From: CAWCUK01 sp963798775
GTDB lineage: Bacteria; Bacteroidota; Ignavibacteria; Ignavibacteriales; Ignavibacteriaceae
Assembly (NCBI GenBank): GCA_963798775.1
Contig: CAWCUK010000003.1
Location: 62,001 to 126,000, forward strand
Direction: 5' to 3'
Length of the DNA stretch: 64,000 bases
Shown here: positions 18,313 through 27,687 of the stretch, one piece after another
Numbering within the stretch: the stretch's first letter is position 1
Layout: every line of letters begins with the position of its first letter
Notes under the pieces: model-generated
Told to the model about the DNA's origin: nothing
Database searches by the model: none
Seen by the model: the letters and a program-made list of their open reading frames with translations, nothing else
Program-made: the position numbers and the translations under genes

Positions 18313-18945
18313 ATGAATTTTACCAAAATGAAATCAGTTTTATGTTACGGCGATTCAAATACTTATGGAGCCGTTCCCGGAAAATTTGAACGCTATGAAT
18401 TATGCGAAAGATGGCCGGGGGTTCTTCAAAAAATTTTAGGCAATGGTTTTTATATAATCGAAGAAGGATTGGGAGGAAGAACAATAAATTTAGATGATCC
18501 GTTTACTCCCTTTAGAAACGGGCAAAATTATCTTCTTCCTTGTTTGGAATCTCATTCGCCTATTGATATAATAATTTTATTTTTAGGTACCAACGATCTG
18601 CAGAAAAGATATAAGCAATCGCCGGAAAAAATTGGGAGTAGCATTAGCGAAATGCTTGAATTGGTTATTAAAACTTCATTGGGAAGAGATAATAAACCGC
18701 CGGGAATAATTCTTATTTCGCCGCCCAAAATAGGTAAACTAACCGAATTGGCGGAAATCTATTCTGGCGCGGAAGAAAAACGGAAACAGTTAAATAAATA
18801 TTATGAAAAAGCCGCCCTTAAATTTGGTGCGGAATTTCTTGATTCTTCAAAAATAATTGAAGCAAGCAGCATTGACGGAATACACTTGGATTCTAAAAAT
18901 CATAAAAAATTAGCCGAAGCAATTGCCGGTATCATTAAAAAATAA
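18313..18945 (+). CDS. SGNH/GDSL hydrolase (arylesterase-like)
   Basis: A 210-residue cytosolic protein (the second ATG at 18328 is also possible). Catalytic blocks are in order: GDSNTYG (Ser), GLGGRT (Gly), GTNDLQ (Asn) and DGIHLD (Asp/His). Spacing and length fit the TesA/arylesterase-like SGNH family that hydrolyses esters or acyl groups. It heads a short plus-strand group with the next two genes, separated by 12 and 17 bases. Confidence 0.85.
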   Translation: MNFTKMKSVLCYGDSNTYGAVPGKFERYELCERWPGVLQKILGNGFYIIEEGLGGRTINLDDPFTPFRNGQNYLLPCLESHSPIDIIILFLGTNDLQKRYKQSPEKIGSSISEMLELVIKTSLGRDNKPPGIILISPPKIGKLTELAEIYSGAEEKRKQLNKYYEKAALKFGAEFLDSSKIIEASSIDGIHLDSKNHKKLAEAIAGIIKK

Positions 18946-18957
18946 TAGAAGAATATT

Positions 18958-19281
18958 ATGGCACAGCAAAAAGAATTAACTTTAAATGAATTATTAAATC
19001 TTCTGCAAAAACAAAAAGTTGTGATTTTAGATCCGGAAAAATTAAATGAGTTTGTGAGAGCCGGAAAAATAGTTTTTGAAAAAGATACTTTTATGAGCGG
19101 TTTTATTAGAATCATTCAGTTAGAGGAAAAATTTATTATGCAAGAAAAGACCGGTAAAAATGAAATTGCGCTCCGGATGTTTCAATCTAAAGCTGATGCG
19201 GAAGAATTAGTAAAAAGCCGCTTCGAAACCTATGACAGAATGTGGGACGGCTGCGGCTGTAAAATTAATTATTACGAATAA
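18958..19281 (+). CDS. Conserved-looking small protein, unknown
   Basis: A 107-residue soluble protein without signal or membrane segment. The N-terminal third is helical (LTLNELLNLLQKQKVVIL), and the C terminus ends with WDGCGCKINYYE, whose paired Cys could bind metal or be redox active. I recognise no family. It lies between the SGNH hydrolase and the thiamine-binding protein genes in one tight unit. Confidence 0.7.
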   Translation: MAQQKELTLNELLNLLQKQKVVILDPEKLNEFVRAGKIVFEKDTFMSGFIRIIQLEEKFIMQEKTGKNEIALRMFQSKADAEELVKSRFETYDRMWDGCGCKINYYE

Positions 19282-19298
19282 TAACGAGAGGAAGTTTT

Positions 19299-19601
19299 AT
19301 GAAAGTTATTGCGGATTTTTGTGTGGTACCTATTGGTGTAGGCGTTTCGGTTTCAAAATATGTTGCTAAATGCGAAAAAATTCTAAAAGATGCCGGACTT
19401 AAAACTCAACTTCATTCCTACGGAACTAATATTGAAGGAGAATGGGATGCTGTTTTTTCGGCTATTAAAAAATGTCATGAAGTAATTCATAAAATGGGCG
19501 CGCCAAGAATAACTTCAACTTTAAGATTTGGAACCAGAACCGATAGAGAACAAACAATGGAAGATAAAATAATAAGTGTGGAAACTAAATTAGAAGCTTA
19601 A
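19299..19601 (+). CDS. MTH1187/YqgV family thiamine-binding protein
   Basis: A 100-residue ferredoxin-like-fold protein with the family pattern: ADFCVVPIGVGVSVSKYV at the start, LHSYGTNIEGEWD in the middle and TSTLRFGTRTD near the end. Proteins of this family (DUF77) bind thiamine or a related small molecule as multimers in the cytoplasm. Follows the unknown 107-residue protein by 17 bases after a GAGAGGAAG site. Confidence 0.88.
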   Translation: MKVIADFCVVPIGVGVSVSKYVAKCEKILKDAGLKTQLHSYGTNIEGEWDAVFSAIKKCHEVIHKMGAPRITSTLRFGTRTDREQTMEDKIISVETKLEA

Positions 19602-19661
19602 AAATTAAATTTCAGAAAAACATCGGATTGCTTTAATATTTTTTTTAACTAAATTCCAAGT

Positions 19662-21749
19662 ATGTTTCAAGCAAAAAAAAATAATAAATTAAAGAAAGAA
19701 TTACGCCTTCTTGATGTATTCGCAATTTCAACCGGCACAACATTAAGCGGAGGATTATTTCTTTTACCGGGTTTAGCTGCCGAAGAAGCCGGAGCCGCTG
19801 TAATTTTATCATATATTCTCGCGGCTGTTCCATTAATTCCCGCTATGTTCAGTATGGTTGAACTTGCGACCGCAATGCCTAGAGCCGGAGGAATTTATTA
19901 TTTTCTCGATCGTACTCTGGGCCCATTAACCGGTACAATCGGCGGAATTGGAACTTGGCTTGCTTTAATTTTAAAAGTGGCTTTTGCTCTCATAGGAATG
20001 GGTGCTTATATCTCTCTGTTTCTTGCAAAACTGGAAATTATTCCAATTGCTGTTGCGCTTGCTGTTGCTTTAGGTTTACTTAATCTTTTTAGTGTTAAAG
20101 GAAGCGGTAAATTTCAAATATTTTTAGTAGCCGGAATTATTATAATTCTTTTGGGATTTATGAGCGGCGGAATTCCGCAAATAAATCCGCATAATTTTAA
20201 AGGTTTTTTTGATTCAGGTTATGCCGGAATTATTTCCGCGGCCGGATTGGTTTATGTTAGTTATGTCGGGATGACAAAAGTTGTAAGTCTATCAGAAGAA
20301 ATTAAGGATCCGGAAAAAAATCTTCCCAGAGGAATATTTTTAGGAATTATTACCACATTTATTATTTATTGGATTTCCGCAACTGTTATGGTTGGTGTTG
20401 TTCCGATGGAGGTATTATCCGGTGATTTAACTCCCGTAGCTACAGCGGCTAATAATATTTTTGGCAAAGTGGGCGTAATATTTGTCTCTTTTGCGGCGTT
20501 AATGTCTTTTATTTCTGTAGCAAACGCGGGAATTATGAGCGCCTCGCGTTATCCTTTTGCTATGAGCCGGGATTTTATTTTTCCTCATTTTTTCCAAAAG
20601 CTCAGTAAAAAAGGAACGCCCTTTGTCGCTATTTTACTAACTGTAGCAACTATTATTTTAATACTTCTTTTTCTTGACCCGACAAAAATCGCTAAACTTG
20701 CCAGCGCATTTCTTCTTTTAACTTTTGCTCTTGTTTGCCTTGCGGTAATAGTAATGCGCGAAAGTAAATTGGAAGCATACGATCCCGGTTATCATTCACC
20801 AATGTATCCGTGGATACAGATTGTGGGAGTATTAAGTGCTCTTTATTTAATTTTCGGAATGGGCGCGATTGCGATTGGTTTTACTCTTGGATTAATTATA
20901 ATCGGTGCGGTTTGGTATAAATACTACGCAAGCTCAAAAATAGAACGCACCGGAGCAATTTACCATGTGTTTGAGAGATGGGGAAGACTAAGGTATACCG
21001 GGCTTGATAGTGAATTAAGAGGAATTCTTAAAGAAAAAGGTTTAAGGGAAGAGGATCCTTTTGACGAAATTGTTACACGAAGTTTCGTCTTAGATATTAT
21101 CAGCAGATCTGATTTTAGAGCAGTAGTACAAGAAGCATCTAAACTCCTCTCGCAGATTGTTAGAAGAACTGAAGATGATATTGCATCAATATTTTTGGAG
21201 GGAACAAGAATCGGCATGACACCGGTAATAAACGGAATCGCGCTTCCTCATTTTAGAACCGAAGGAATTGATCAAGCAGAAATGGTGTTAGTTAGGGCTA
21301 AACAAGGAATTCATATAACGTTTCTAAATCCTTTAACCGATAATAATCAGGAAGAAGATCAAATAGTTTATGCAATTTTCTTTTTGGTTAGTCCTGAAAA
21401 AGATCCCGCGCAACATTTAAGAATACTAGCACAAATTGCCGGCCGGGTTGAAGAAGATAGTTTTTTTAATGAGTGGAATGAAGCCCGGGATGATCAGGAA
21501 ATTAAAGAAATTTTATTACATGACGAGAGGTTCGTTTCCTTATTTATAAATTCTCAACATAAATCAGCCGATTTAATTTCCAAACCTTTAAGAGATATAA
21601 AACTTCCTAAAGGATGTTTGGTCGCTATTTTAAGAAGAAACGGATTAACAATTGTTCCGAACGGCAATACTGTAGTAATGGATGGAGACCGGATAACAAT
21701 AATTGGTGATCCTTCCGGCCTCCGTGAAATAAGAAATTTATATATTTAA
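19662..21749 (+). CDS. APC superfamily permease with PTS EIIA-like and RCK_C (TrkA_C) domains
   Basis: A 695-residue transporter. Residues 1 to about 430 are a 12-helix APC permease with the first-helix motif STGTTLSGGLFLLPG. Residues about 455-600 resemble a PTS EIIA type-2 domain, including a His in ALPHFRTEGI near 529. Residues about 615-695 are an RCK_C domain ending in DRITIIGDPSGLREI. The substrate may be an amino acid or cation. RCK_C domains of several bacterial transporters bind c-di-AMP, so this may be a target of the cyclases in this window. Its stop overlaps that of the convergent DUF4382 gene by four bases. Confidence 0.85.
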   Translation: MFQAKKNNKLKKELRLLDVFAISTGTTLSGGLFLLPGLAAEEAGAAVILSYILAAVPLIPAMFSMVELATAMPRAGGIYYFLDRTLGPLTGTIGGIGTWLALILKVAFALIGMGAYISLFLAKLEIIPIAVALAVALGLLNLFSVKGSGKFQIFLVAGIIIILLGFMSGGIPQINPHNFKGFFDSGYAGIISAAGLVYVSYVGMTKVVSLSEEIKDPEKNLPRGIFLGIITTFIIYWISATVMVGVVPMEVLSGDLTPVATAANNIFGKVGVIFVSFAALMSFISVANAGIMSASRYPFAMSRDFIFPHFFQKLSKKGTPFVAILLTVATIILILLFLDPTKIAKLASAFLLLTFALVCLAVIVMRESKLEAYDPGYHSPMYPWIQIVGVLSALYLIFGMGAIAIGFTLGLIIIGAVWYKYYASSKIERTGAIYHVFERWGRLRYTGLDSELRGILKEKGLREEDPFDEIVTRSFVLDIISRSDFRAVVQEASKLLSQIVRRTEDDIASIFLEGTRIGMTPVINGIALPHFRTEGIDQAEMVLVRAKQGIHITFLNPLTDNNQEEDQIVYAIFFLVSPEKDPAQHLRILAQIAGRVEEDSFFNEWNEARDDQEIKEILLHDERFVSLFINSQHKSADLISKPLRDIKLPKGCLVAILRRNGLTIVPNGNTVVMDGDRITIIGDPSGLREIRNLYI

Positions 21750-22528
21750 GGATTTAGTATAATTGTTCCAATATCAATATTTTTAGCTACGTCTACGGAA
21801 ACATTATATAGTACAGTATCTTTTGCTGGTGCAGAAACATGAATGTTATAATCAGATTGTGGTAATGCGGTTAATTTAAAATATCCGTCCGCGTCTATTA
21901 AAGTAGAAATAGTATCATTGTCAGAAATTGTCCAAATTAAAGCATTAGAATTTTGCGGCACGACTTTGCCGGATATTGATCCCGCTGTATGATTTGCAAC
22001 TACTCTAATCGCGGGATTCATCATATATTTTCCGTTTCCTGTTTGATGAATTGAATTAAAAACATTAAAATCTAATATCAATTCGCTGGTTTGTCCGTCT
22101 TCAATATTAAATGCATGAATTAATTTTATTCCCGTCTCCAGTCCGCTTGGAATTTGTAAATCTTGTTTAACACCGTTTGTAACAATATAATTTCCGTCAT
22201 CTAAAATTAGCCTAATCTGTGTGTATTGCCCTGCGGGAAGTAAAGTATCACCTAAAACTGCATTTAAACCGTTTCGTAATTTTAACAGATCAAATTTTTG
22301 AGGATGATTATTTACAACCAGCCAGGCACTATTTTCATTATTATTTTCCCCTATATGAACTTCAACTTTTTTTATAAAAATATTTACTTCATCATAATCT
22401 GCCGGAGAATCAATTAAATATAATTTAATTTTTCCTTCCCCGGTTCCCGGTTCAACGGCGTTTTCCGCGCATCCCGCTATTGTTAAAAAAAATAATATTG
22501 CATAAATGCCCACTATATATTTTTTCAT
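21746..22528 (-). CDS. DUF4382 domain lipoprotein
   Basis: A 260-residue protein with lipobox IAGC at about 17-20. The DUF4382 domain covers about 32-180: IKLYLIDSPADYDEVNIFIK opening, then WLVVNN, FDLLKLRNG and AGQYTQIRL. A short carboxypeptidase-regulatory-like beta domain follows (GSISGKVVPQNS to the end). Probably anchored to the outer membrane; function unknown. Single gene, divergent from the MBL gene across 190 bases. Confidence 0.82.
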   Translation of the reverse strand: MKKYIVGIYAILFFLTIAGCAENAVEPGTGEGKIKLYLIDSPADYDEVNIFIKKVEVHIGENNNENSAWLVVNNHPQKFDLLKLRNGLNAVLGDTLLPAGQYTQIRLILDDGNYIVTNGVKQDLQIPSGLETGIKLIHAFNIEDGQTSELILDFNVFNSIHQTGNGKYMMNPAIRVVANHTAGSISGKVVPQNSNALIWTISDNDTISTLIDADGYFKLTALPQSDYNIHVSAPAKDTVLYNVSVDVAKNIDIGTIILNP

Positions 22529-22718
22529 TAATTTCCTCTTCTAAATTTTCAGTATTAGATAATTAAAAAAGAAAACGGTTTCTTGTAAATGTTTAAGGAC
22601 AAAAATTCATTACCATAAAATTGTAATTAGAATCTTATCACAAATAAGATGTTTTCTTTTTGAAATATTATAAGTTAAAGTTAAACGGTTTTTACATGTA
22701 AAAAGAAAGAAATATAAA

Positions 22719-23534
22719 ATGCGAAATTTTATTTGTACAACATGCGGAACACAATTTGAAAAGCTTGAAATTCCGCCTGATGTATGTCCCGTCTGTGATG
22801 ACGAGCGTCAATATGTTAACTGGGGAGGCCAAAAATGGACTACATTAGAAGAAATGAAAAAAGAATATAAAAGCATTTTTAAAGTGGAAGAAAAAAATTT
22901 ATTGGGAATCGGGACAAAACCTGAATTCGGAATTGGTCAACGGGCCTTATTAATTCAGACTCCTAAAGGCAATGTTTTATGGGACTGTATAACTTTTATT
23001 GATGATGAAACAATTTCTAAAATAAAATCTCTCGGCGGAATAAATGCAATCGCTATTTCCCATCCTCATTATTATTCAGCGATGATAGAATGGAGTAAGG
23101 CTTTTAATAATGCTCCTATTTATCTGCATGCAAATGATTCGGAATGGGTAATGCGCCACGATGATGCAATAATATTTTGGGAAGGAGAATCTTTTCCTCT
23201 TTTTGAAGGAATAACTTTAATAAATTGCGGCGGCCATTTTAAGGGTTCTTCTGTTCTGCTTTGGGAAAACGGTGCGGAAGGAAGAGGGGCTTTATTTACC
23301 GGAGATACAATTCAGGTAGTTATGGATAGACGCTATGTTAGCTTTATGTACAGTTATCCCAATTTAATTCCGCTTTCGGCCGACGGTGTGCAAAAAATTG
23401 TTGAGTCCGTAGCGCCTTTTAAATTTGATAGAATTTATGGCGCCTGGTTTGGTAAAGTTGTTTTTTTTGATGCCGAAAATGCGGTTACGCGTTCTGCGGA
23501 AAGATATATAAATGCTATTGAACAAAAAGTTTAA
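22719..23534 (+). CDS. MBL-fold hydrolase with N-terminal rubredoxin-like zinc ribbon
   Basis: A 271-residue cytosolic protein. A rubredoxin-like knuckle pair, CTTCG at 5-9 and CPVCD at 23-27, is followed by an MBL domain. Metal motif 1 is reduced: where HxHxDH is expected the sequence is HPHYYS, keeping the first two His but losing Asp and His. NCGGHF and FTGDTI supply the later His and Asp. The protein could thus bind one metal only. Reaction unknown. It precedes an aldo/keto reductase by 11 bases. Confidence 0.78.
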   Translation: MRNFICTTCGTQFEKLEIPPDVCPVCDDERQYVNWGGQKWTTLEEMKKEYKSIFKVEEKNLLGIGTKPEFGIGQRALLIQTPKGNVLWDCITFIDDETISKIKSLGGINAIAISHPHYYSAMIEWSKAFNNAPIYLHANDSEWVMRHDDAIIFWEGESFPLFEGITLINCGGHFKGSSVLLWENGAEGRGALFTGDTIQVVMDRRYVSFMYSYPNLIPLSADGVQKIVESVAPFKFDRIYGAWFGKVVFFDAENAVTRSAERYINAIEQKV

Positions 23535-23545
23535 TAAAGGAAATT

Positions 23546-24424
23546 ATGCAAAAAAGAAAATTCGGAAACAGCAATTTGGAAGTCTCGGTGTTAGGTTTAG
23601 GCGCGGGTGAAATTGGAAATGAAAATATATCAGATTCCGACGTAGAAAAGATATTAAATGAAACCTTAGATAATGGAATAACTCTAATTGATACCGCACG
23701 CGGATACGGAAAATCTGAAGAAAGAATCGGTAAATTTATAAGTAATAGAAGAGATGAATTTGTTCTTTCAACTAAAGTCGGTTATGGAATTGAAGGTTAT
23801 GAAAACTGGACTTATGATATTGTAATCGCGGGTGTTGATGAAGCTCTGCGAAAATTAAAAACTGATCGCATTGATATTGTTCATCTTCATTCTTGTTCAC
23901 GAACGGTATTAGAAAATAACGGTGTAATAGACGCCCTTCAGAAAACTGTTGATGAAGGAAAAGTTTTGCTTCCCGCGTATTCCGGTGAAAATGAAGATTT
24001 AATTTATGCATTAGAAACTAATAAATTTAGGGCTATTCAAACATCTGTGAATATTACGGACCAAAGAGATATTGAAAAGGCATTACCACGCGCCAAAGAA
24101 AAAGGAATGGGAACAATAGCAAAACGTCCGGCTGCAAACGCGCCTTGGCGATTTAATTCAATTCCAAAAGGAAATTATGCTGAAGATTATTGGATTCGCT
24201 GGAAACAAATGAAATTGGATATAAATATGGATTGGCAAGAGGCCGCGCTGAGATTTACTATTTTTACGGAAAATATTGATTCTGCAATTGTCGGTACCGC
24301 GAACTTAAATCATCTTAAACAAAATATTGCCGCTGTAGAAAAAGGTGCTTTACCTGATGAAATATATAAAAAAATTAGAGATGCCTTTAAGAAGAACGAT
24401 GATGATTGGATTGGATTATTATAA
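23546..24424 (+). CDS. Aldo/keto reductase
   Basis: A 292-residue TIM-barrel NAD(P)H oxidoreductase. Family marks are ITLIDTARGYGKSEE (Asp and Tyr of the catalytic tetrad), LSTKVGYG (Lys) and IVHLHSC (His position), with the C-terminal SAIVGTANLNHLKQN cofactor-binding segment. Substrate not predictable. Lies between the MBL gene and the YihY gene with almost no gap. Confidence 0.85.
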   Translation: MQKRKFGNSNLEVSVLGLGAGEIGNENISDSDVEKILNETLDNGITLIDTARGYGKSEERIGKFISNRRDEFVLSTKVGYGIEGYENWTYDIVIAGVDEALRKLKTDRIDIVHLHSCSRTVLENNGVIDALQKTVDEGKVLLPAYSGENEDLIYALETNKFRAIQTSVNITDQRDIEKALPRAKEKGMGTIAKRPAANAPWRFNSIPKGNYAEDYWIRWKQMKLDINMDWQEAALRFTIFTENIDSAIVGTANLNHLKQNIAAVEKGALPDEIYKKIRDAFKKNDDDWIGLL

Positions 24425-25306
24425 TTGGGTAAAGATAGGAAAACCGAAATAATAAAAGCCGTTCCTTCTTTAATGAAGGAAACTTACCATGTGTGGAAAA
24501 AGCATAATCCAGCATTGGTGGGAGCGGCGATAGCCTTTTATATAATTTTTTCTTTAGCGCCGTTATTGGAAATAATAATTTTTATCGCCGGAAATATATT
24601 CGGCCAGCAAGCGGCGGAAGGCAATCTGGTAAACGAAATAAAATCTTTTGTAGGCCCCAAAATGGCTCATATTGTTCAGACCATAATTCAAAAAGCTGCT
24701 TCGGGCCCGCAAAAAACCTTCGCGATACTTTTTAGTATTCCTTTAGTTCTTTCCGGTTCAACTCTTTTATTTTTCCAGTTAAGAACCGCTTTAAATTATA
24801 TTTGGGGCCTCGAGGCTAAAAATCGCGGCGGAATAAAAGAGTTTCTTAGCGATTATTTATCATCTTTCATAATGATGCTGATTATTGAATTTATTCTGTT
24901 CTTACTGATTATAAAAAAGCCGGTTTTAGTTTCTCTGGGTGATTATGTTGAAGAGGTAATTCCCGTTACAAATTTTGTTTTTAACCTAATAGATTTCTTG
25001 CTCACTTTTTTACTCATAACTATTTCGTTCGCTTTGGTTTATATTATTCTTCCTGAAACCGATATTAAATGGACTGATGTGGCAATGGGTGCAAGTGTAA
25101 CTTCATTTCTTTATACTGCGGTTCAATTTTTAATCGGCCTTTACGTGGGACAAACAAACGTAGGCTCTGCTTACGGGGCAATAGGTTCTTTTACAATTTT
25201 ATTTATATGGATTTATTATTCATCGATGGTTTTTATTTACGGAGCCGTTTTTACAAAAGTTTATGCTTCCAAATACGGCTCCTTTGCAAATAAAGAAAAA
25301 AATTAA
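24425..25306 (+). CDS. YihY/BrkB family inner membrane protein
   Basis: A 293-residue protein beginning at TTG immediately after the reductase stop. It has six membrane segments and the family signature GAAIAFYIIFSLAPLLEII near the start, SGSTLLFFQLRTALNYIWG in the middle and IWIYYSSMVFIYGAVFTKVY at the C terminus. YihY proteins are integral inner membrane proteins of unsettled function, once misnamed RNase BN. The 3' end overlaps the convergent PCuAC gene by four bases. Confidence 0.88.
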   Translation: MGKDRKTEIIKAVPSLMKETYHVWKKHNPALVGAAIAFYIIFSLAPLLEIIIFIAGNIFGQQAAEGNLVNEIKSFVGPKMAHIVQTIIQKAASGPQKTFAILFSIPLVLSGSTLLFFQLRTALNYIWGLEAKNRGGIKEFLSDYLSSFIMMLIIEFILFLLIIKKPVLVSLGDYVEEVIPVTNFVFNLIDFLLTFLLITISFALVYIILPETDIKWTDVAMGASVTSFLYTAVQFLIGLYVGQTNVGSAYGAIGSFTILFIWIYYSSMVFIYGAVFTKVYASKYGSFANKEKN

Positions 25307-25710
25307 TTTTGTTTTTTTACCGGAACTTTAATTGGAATTTTTCCGTTCTGTTTGAACATTAAATCAACATCAACTTTTTTACCCGAAGTAAAATCTTCTG
25401 TTAATTTTAAAAACATCACATGATGCCCGCCCGGCTTAAATTTAAATGTTTGATGAGCCGGAACAATTATAAAATCAACTTTACGCATTCCCATCATTCC
25501 GTTTTTCTTATAGCTTTCATGTATTTGAACAAGTTTCGCGGCTTTAGATTCAACGGCAAATAAAGTATCTGCTTTATCGGAATTATTTTTTATATCAAAA
25601 TATAGTGCCGAATTCATTCCTTTTGCGGCGGGGCGTAAATAAGAATTCTCAACTTTTAAATTTTTCCCGCTAAAATTGAACATCATCAAAAAAGATAAAA
25701 TTATTAACAT
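25303..25710 (-). CDS. PCu(A)C family copper chaperone
   Basis: A 135-residue exported protein. The PCuAC domain shows RPAAKGMNSALYFDIKN and the copper site Met/His cluster: QIHESYKKNGMMGMRKVD and the terminal PGGHHVMFLKL with its HxM. These chaperones carry Cu(I) in the periplasm to the CuA or CuB centre of terminal oxidases. It is directly downstream of a SCO gene (2 bases), the usual partner. Confidence 0.88.
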   Translation of the reverse strand: MLIILSFLMMFNFSGKNLKVENSYLRPAAKGMNSALYFDIKNNSDKADTLFAVESKAAKLVQIHESYKKNGMMGMRKVDFIIVPAHQTFKFKPGGHHVMFLKLTEDFTSGKKVDVDLMFKQNGKIPIKVPVKKQN

Positions 25711-25712
25711 TT

Positions 25713-26321
25713 TTACTCCAATTCTTTTATGTCGTTTACAATCATTTTTACATTGGCTCTGCTGCCCCCGTATTCATTTCTAATATGCCCATTTTCATCC
25801 AGAAGAGTAATTCTATCGGTGTGAGTATAGAAATAAAGTGTATCTCCGCCTTCCATAACTGTTGTATCTCCGGGCATTGCGAAGACACCCAAATGATCAA
25901 TTAATGTATCAATAACAGATTGATTACCTGTATAAAATTGAAAATCTTTAAAATCTATATCTCTTATTCTTCCGTATTCTTTTAATACTGCCGGAGTATC
26001 ACGTTCCGGATCAAATGAAATAGCCGCGTATTCTACATTATCAATATTCGCTTTATCTATTTGTTCCTTTACTCTTTGCATATTGTGCACCGTCATAGGA
26101 CAAATATCAGGGCAGTTTGTATATATAAATCCCAGCACCAAAGTTTTGCCTTTATAATAATCGGGGAAAGTTATTTTTGTACTATCCTGATTTATTAACG
26201 TATAAGTTCTATCTCCGATTTCTTTATCTTCAGGTAAATTACTTCCGCAGCTATAGAAAATTATTGTTGTTATTAATGAAAGACTAATGAAGATGATACG
26301 AACATATTTAATTCGCCGCAT
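25713..26321 (-). CDS. SCO1/SenC family copper metallochaperone
   Basis: A 202-residue thioredoxin-fold protein with N-terminal hydrophobic signal ending in lipobox-like FYSC. The copper-binding CPDIC is in TNCPDICPMT near residue 72, and the third ligand His in YFYTHTDRITLLDE near 168. SCO proteins assemble the CuA site of cytochrome c oxidase or act as thiol oxidoreductases. Forms an operon with the PCuAC gene. The CuA oxidase itself is not in this window. Confidence 0.9.
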   Translation of the reverse strand: MRRIKYVRIIFISLSLITTIIFYSCGSNLPEDKEIGDRTYTLINQDSTKITFPDYYKGKTLVLGFIYTNCPDICPMTVHNMQRVKEQIDKANIDNVEYAAISFDPERDTPAVLKEYGRIRDIDFKDFQFYTGNQSVIDTLIDHLGVFAMPGDTTVMEGGDTLYFYTHTDRITLLDENGHIRNEYGGSRANVKMIVNDIKELE

Positions 26322-26499
26322 TTAGGAAAATTCCTTTTATTTTTTTTTTGATTTGATAATTAATATTACTGAAATCCTGTTATACATTAAAGGTAAAACG
26401 ATTCAAAATTTTAAGTTAATTTTAATTTGCCGCTTAGAAAATTTTAAGTTCTGTTGAATATTTTTGTCAATAACATGTCTAACTAAAAGGAGAAGTAAA

Positions 26500-27007
26500 A
26501 TGTTTGATACAACATACCTGCACCCAATGCTGGTGCATTTTCCGATTGCTTTATTAATAATCGGATTTTTGGCTGATCTAGCCGGGTTAATTTTTAAAAA
26601 GGAATTTTTTAGCAAAGCTGGTTTTTATTTATTAATTTTGGGTACGGCCGGAGTTGTTGCCGCTTATTTTACGGGAAGTGCCGCAGGCGAGGGTTTAAGT
26701 GAAGCCGGACCTTTTAAAACAAGCACTCGAAAATCATGAGGAAGCAGCGGAATTAACCCTATGGTTATTTGTTTCTGCCGCGTTAGTTAGAATAGTGCTT
26801 ATCACATTAAATAAGTACATGGGAAGTTTACGGTGGATTTCTTTTACTATTTTTCTCTTAGCTGTTATATCGCTTGTTAGAACCGGAAGTTACGGCGGAG
26901 ATCTTGTTTATAAACATGCTGCCGGCGTACAAATTTCTACCGGATTAAACTTTAATGATGAAAGCAGCAATTTGAATTTGGAACAAAATAAACTTGATGA
27001 TGATTAG
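26500..27007 (+). CDS. DUF2231 domain membrane protein, frameshifted
   Basis: The ATG at 26500 follows AAAGGAGAA. Two frames join into one four-helix protein of about 168 residues: LHPMLVHFPIALLIIGFLA at the start, and HEEAAELTLW followed by two helices after the break. The break lies at 26711-26718 (CCTTTTAAAA); removing one T or one A gives a continuous GPLKQALENHEE or GPFKQALENHEE. DUF2231 proteins are predicted inner membrane proteins, often near redox or heavy-metal stress genes. It leads directly into the two-component system 11 bases on, so the same stimulus may involve all three. Confidence 0.8.
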
Positions 27008-27018
27008 GAGTTTATCTT

Positions 27019-27687
27019 TTGAGAATTTTAATAATTGAGGATGAATCCGGAATCGCTAATTTCTTAAGGGACGGATTAAGAGAAGAATCCTTCGCCGTTG
27101 ATATCGCTCTGAACGGAAATGACGGTTTACAATTAGCCTTAGTTAATGAATATGATTTAATTTTACTTGATTGGATGATTCCCGGCATCAGCGGAATTGA
27201 AGTTTGCAGAAAAATTAGAACCGAAAATTCTTTGGTGCCTATAATTTTTCTAACCGCTAAAGATACGGTTGCCGATACAATATTCGGTTTGGAAGCCGGA
27301 GCGAATGATTATATTAAAAAGCCTTTTAATTTTGATGAACTGCTTGCTAGAGTAAGAGTTCAGTTAAGGACGAAAGACGGAGAACATTCCGTATTAAAAT
27401 TAAATGGTATTGAACTTAATACAGAAAATCATCAAGTTCATAAAAATGATAAAGAGGTTGTGCTTACACAAAAAGAATTTGCCCTGCTTGAATTTTTACT
27501 GCGTAACAAAGGGAAGGTTTGTACTCGAACAAAAATAATTGAACATGTTTGGGATATTCATTTTGAAGCCGATACTTCCGTAATTGATGTGTACATTAAT
27601 TTTCTCAGGAAGAAATTAGATAATTCCGGGGATAAAAGTTTCGTTAATACCGTTAGAGGCGTAGGTTATATAATTCGGGAAGACTGA
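27019..27687 (+). CDS. OmpR-family response regulator
   Basis: A 222-residue regulator starting at TTG. Receiver domain at 1-115 with acidic pair ED at 7-8, phosphoacceptor D51 in LLDWMIPG and Lys in KKPFNFDELL. Winged-helix DNA-binding domain from about 125 to the end, closing with TVRGVGYIIRE. It overlaps the sensor kinase gene by one base (TGATG) and is presumably its cognate regulator. The closest functional type by sequence feel is CusR/CopR-like, but this was not verified. Confidence 0.93.
   Translation: MRILIIEDESGIANFLRDGLREESFAVDIALNGNDGLQLALVNEYDLILLDWMIPGISGIEVCRKIRTENSLVPIIFLTAKDTVADTIFGLEAGANDYIKKPFNFDELLARVRVQLRTKDGEHSVLKLNGIELNTENHQVHKNDKEVVLTQKEFALLEFLLRNKGKVCTRTKIIEHVWDIHFEADTSVIDVYINFLRKKLDNSGDKSFVNTVRGVGYIIRED

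Noticed and set aside
22719..24424. MBL protein plus aldo/keto reductase as a dedicated detoxification pathway
   Set aside because: Only adjacency supports it; neither substrate can be inferred and the MBL metal site is degenerate.
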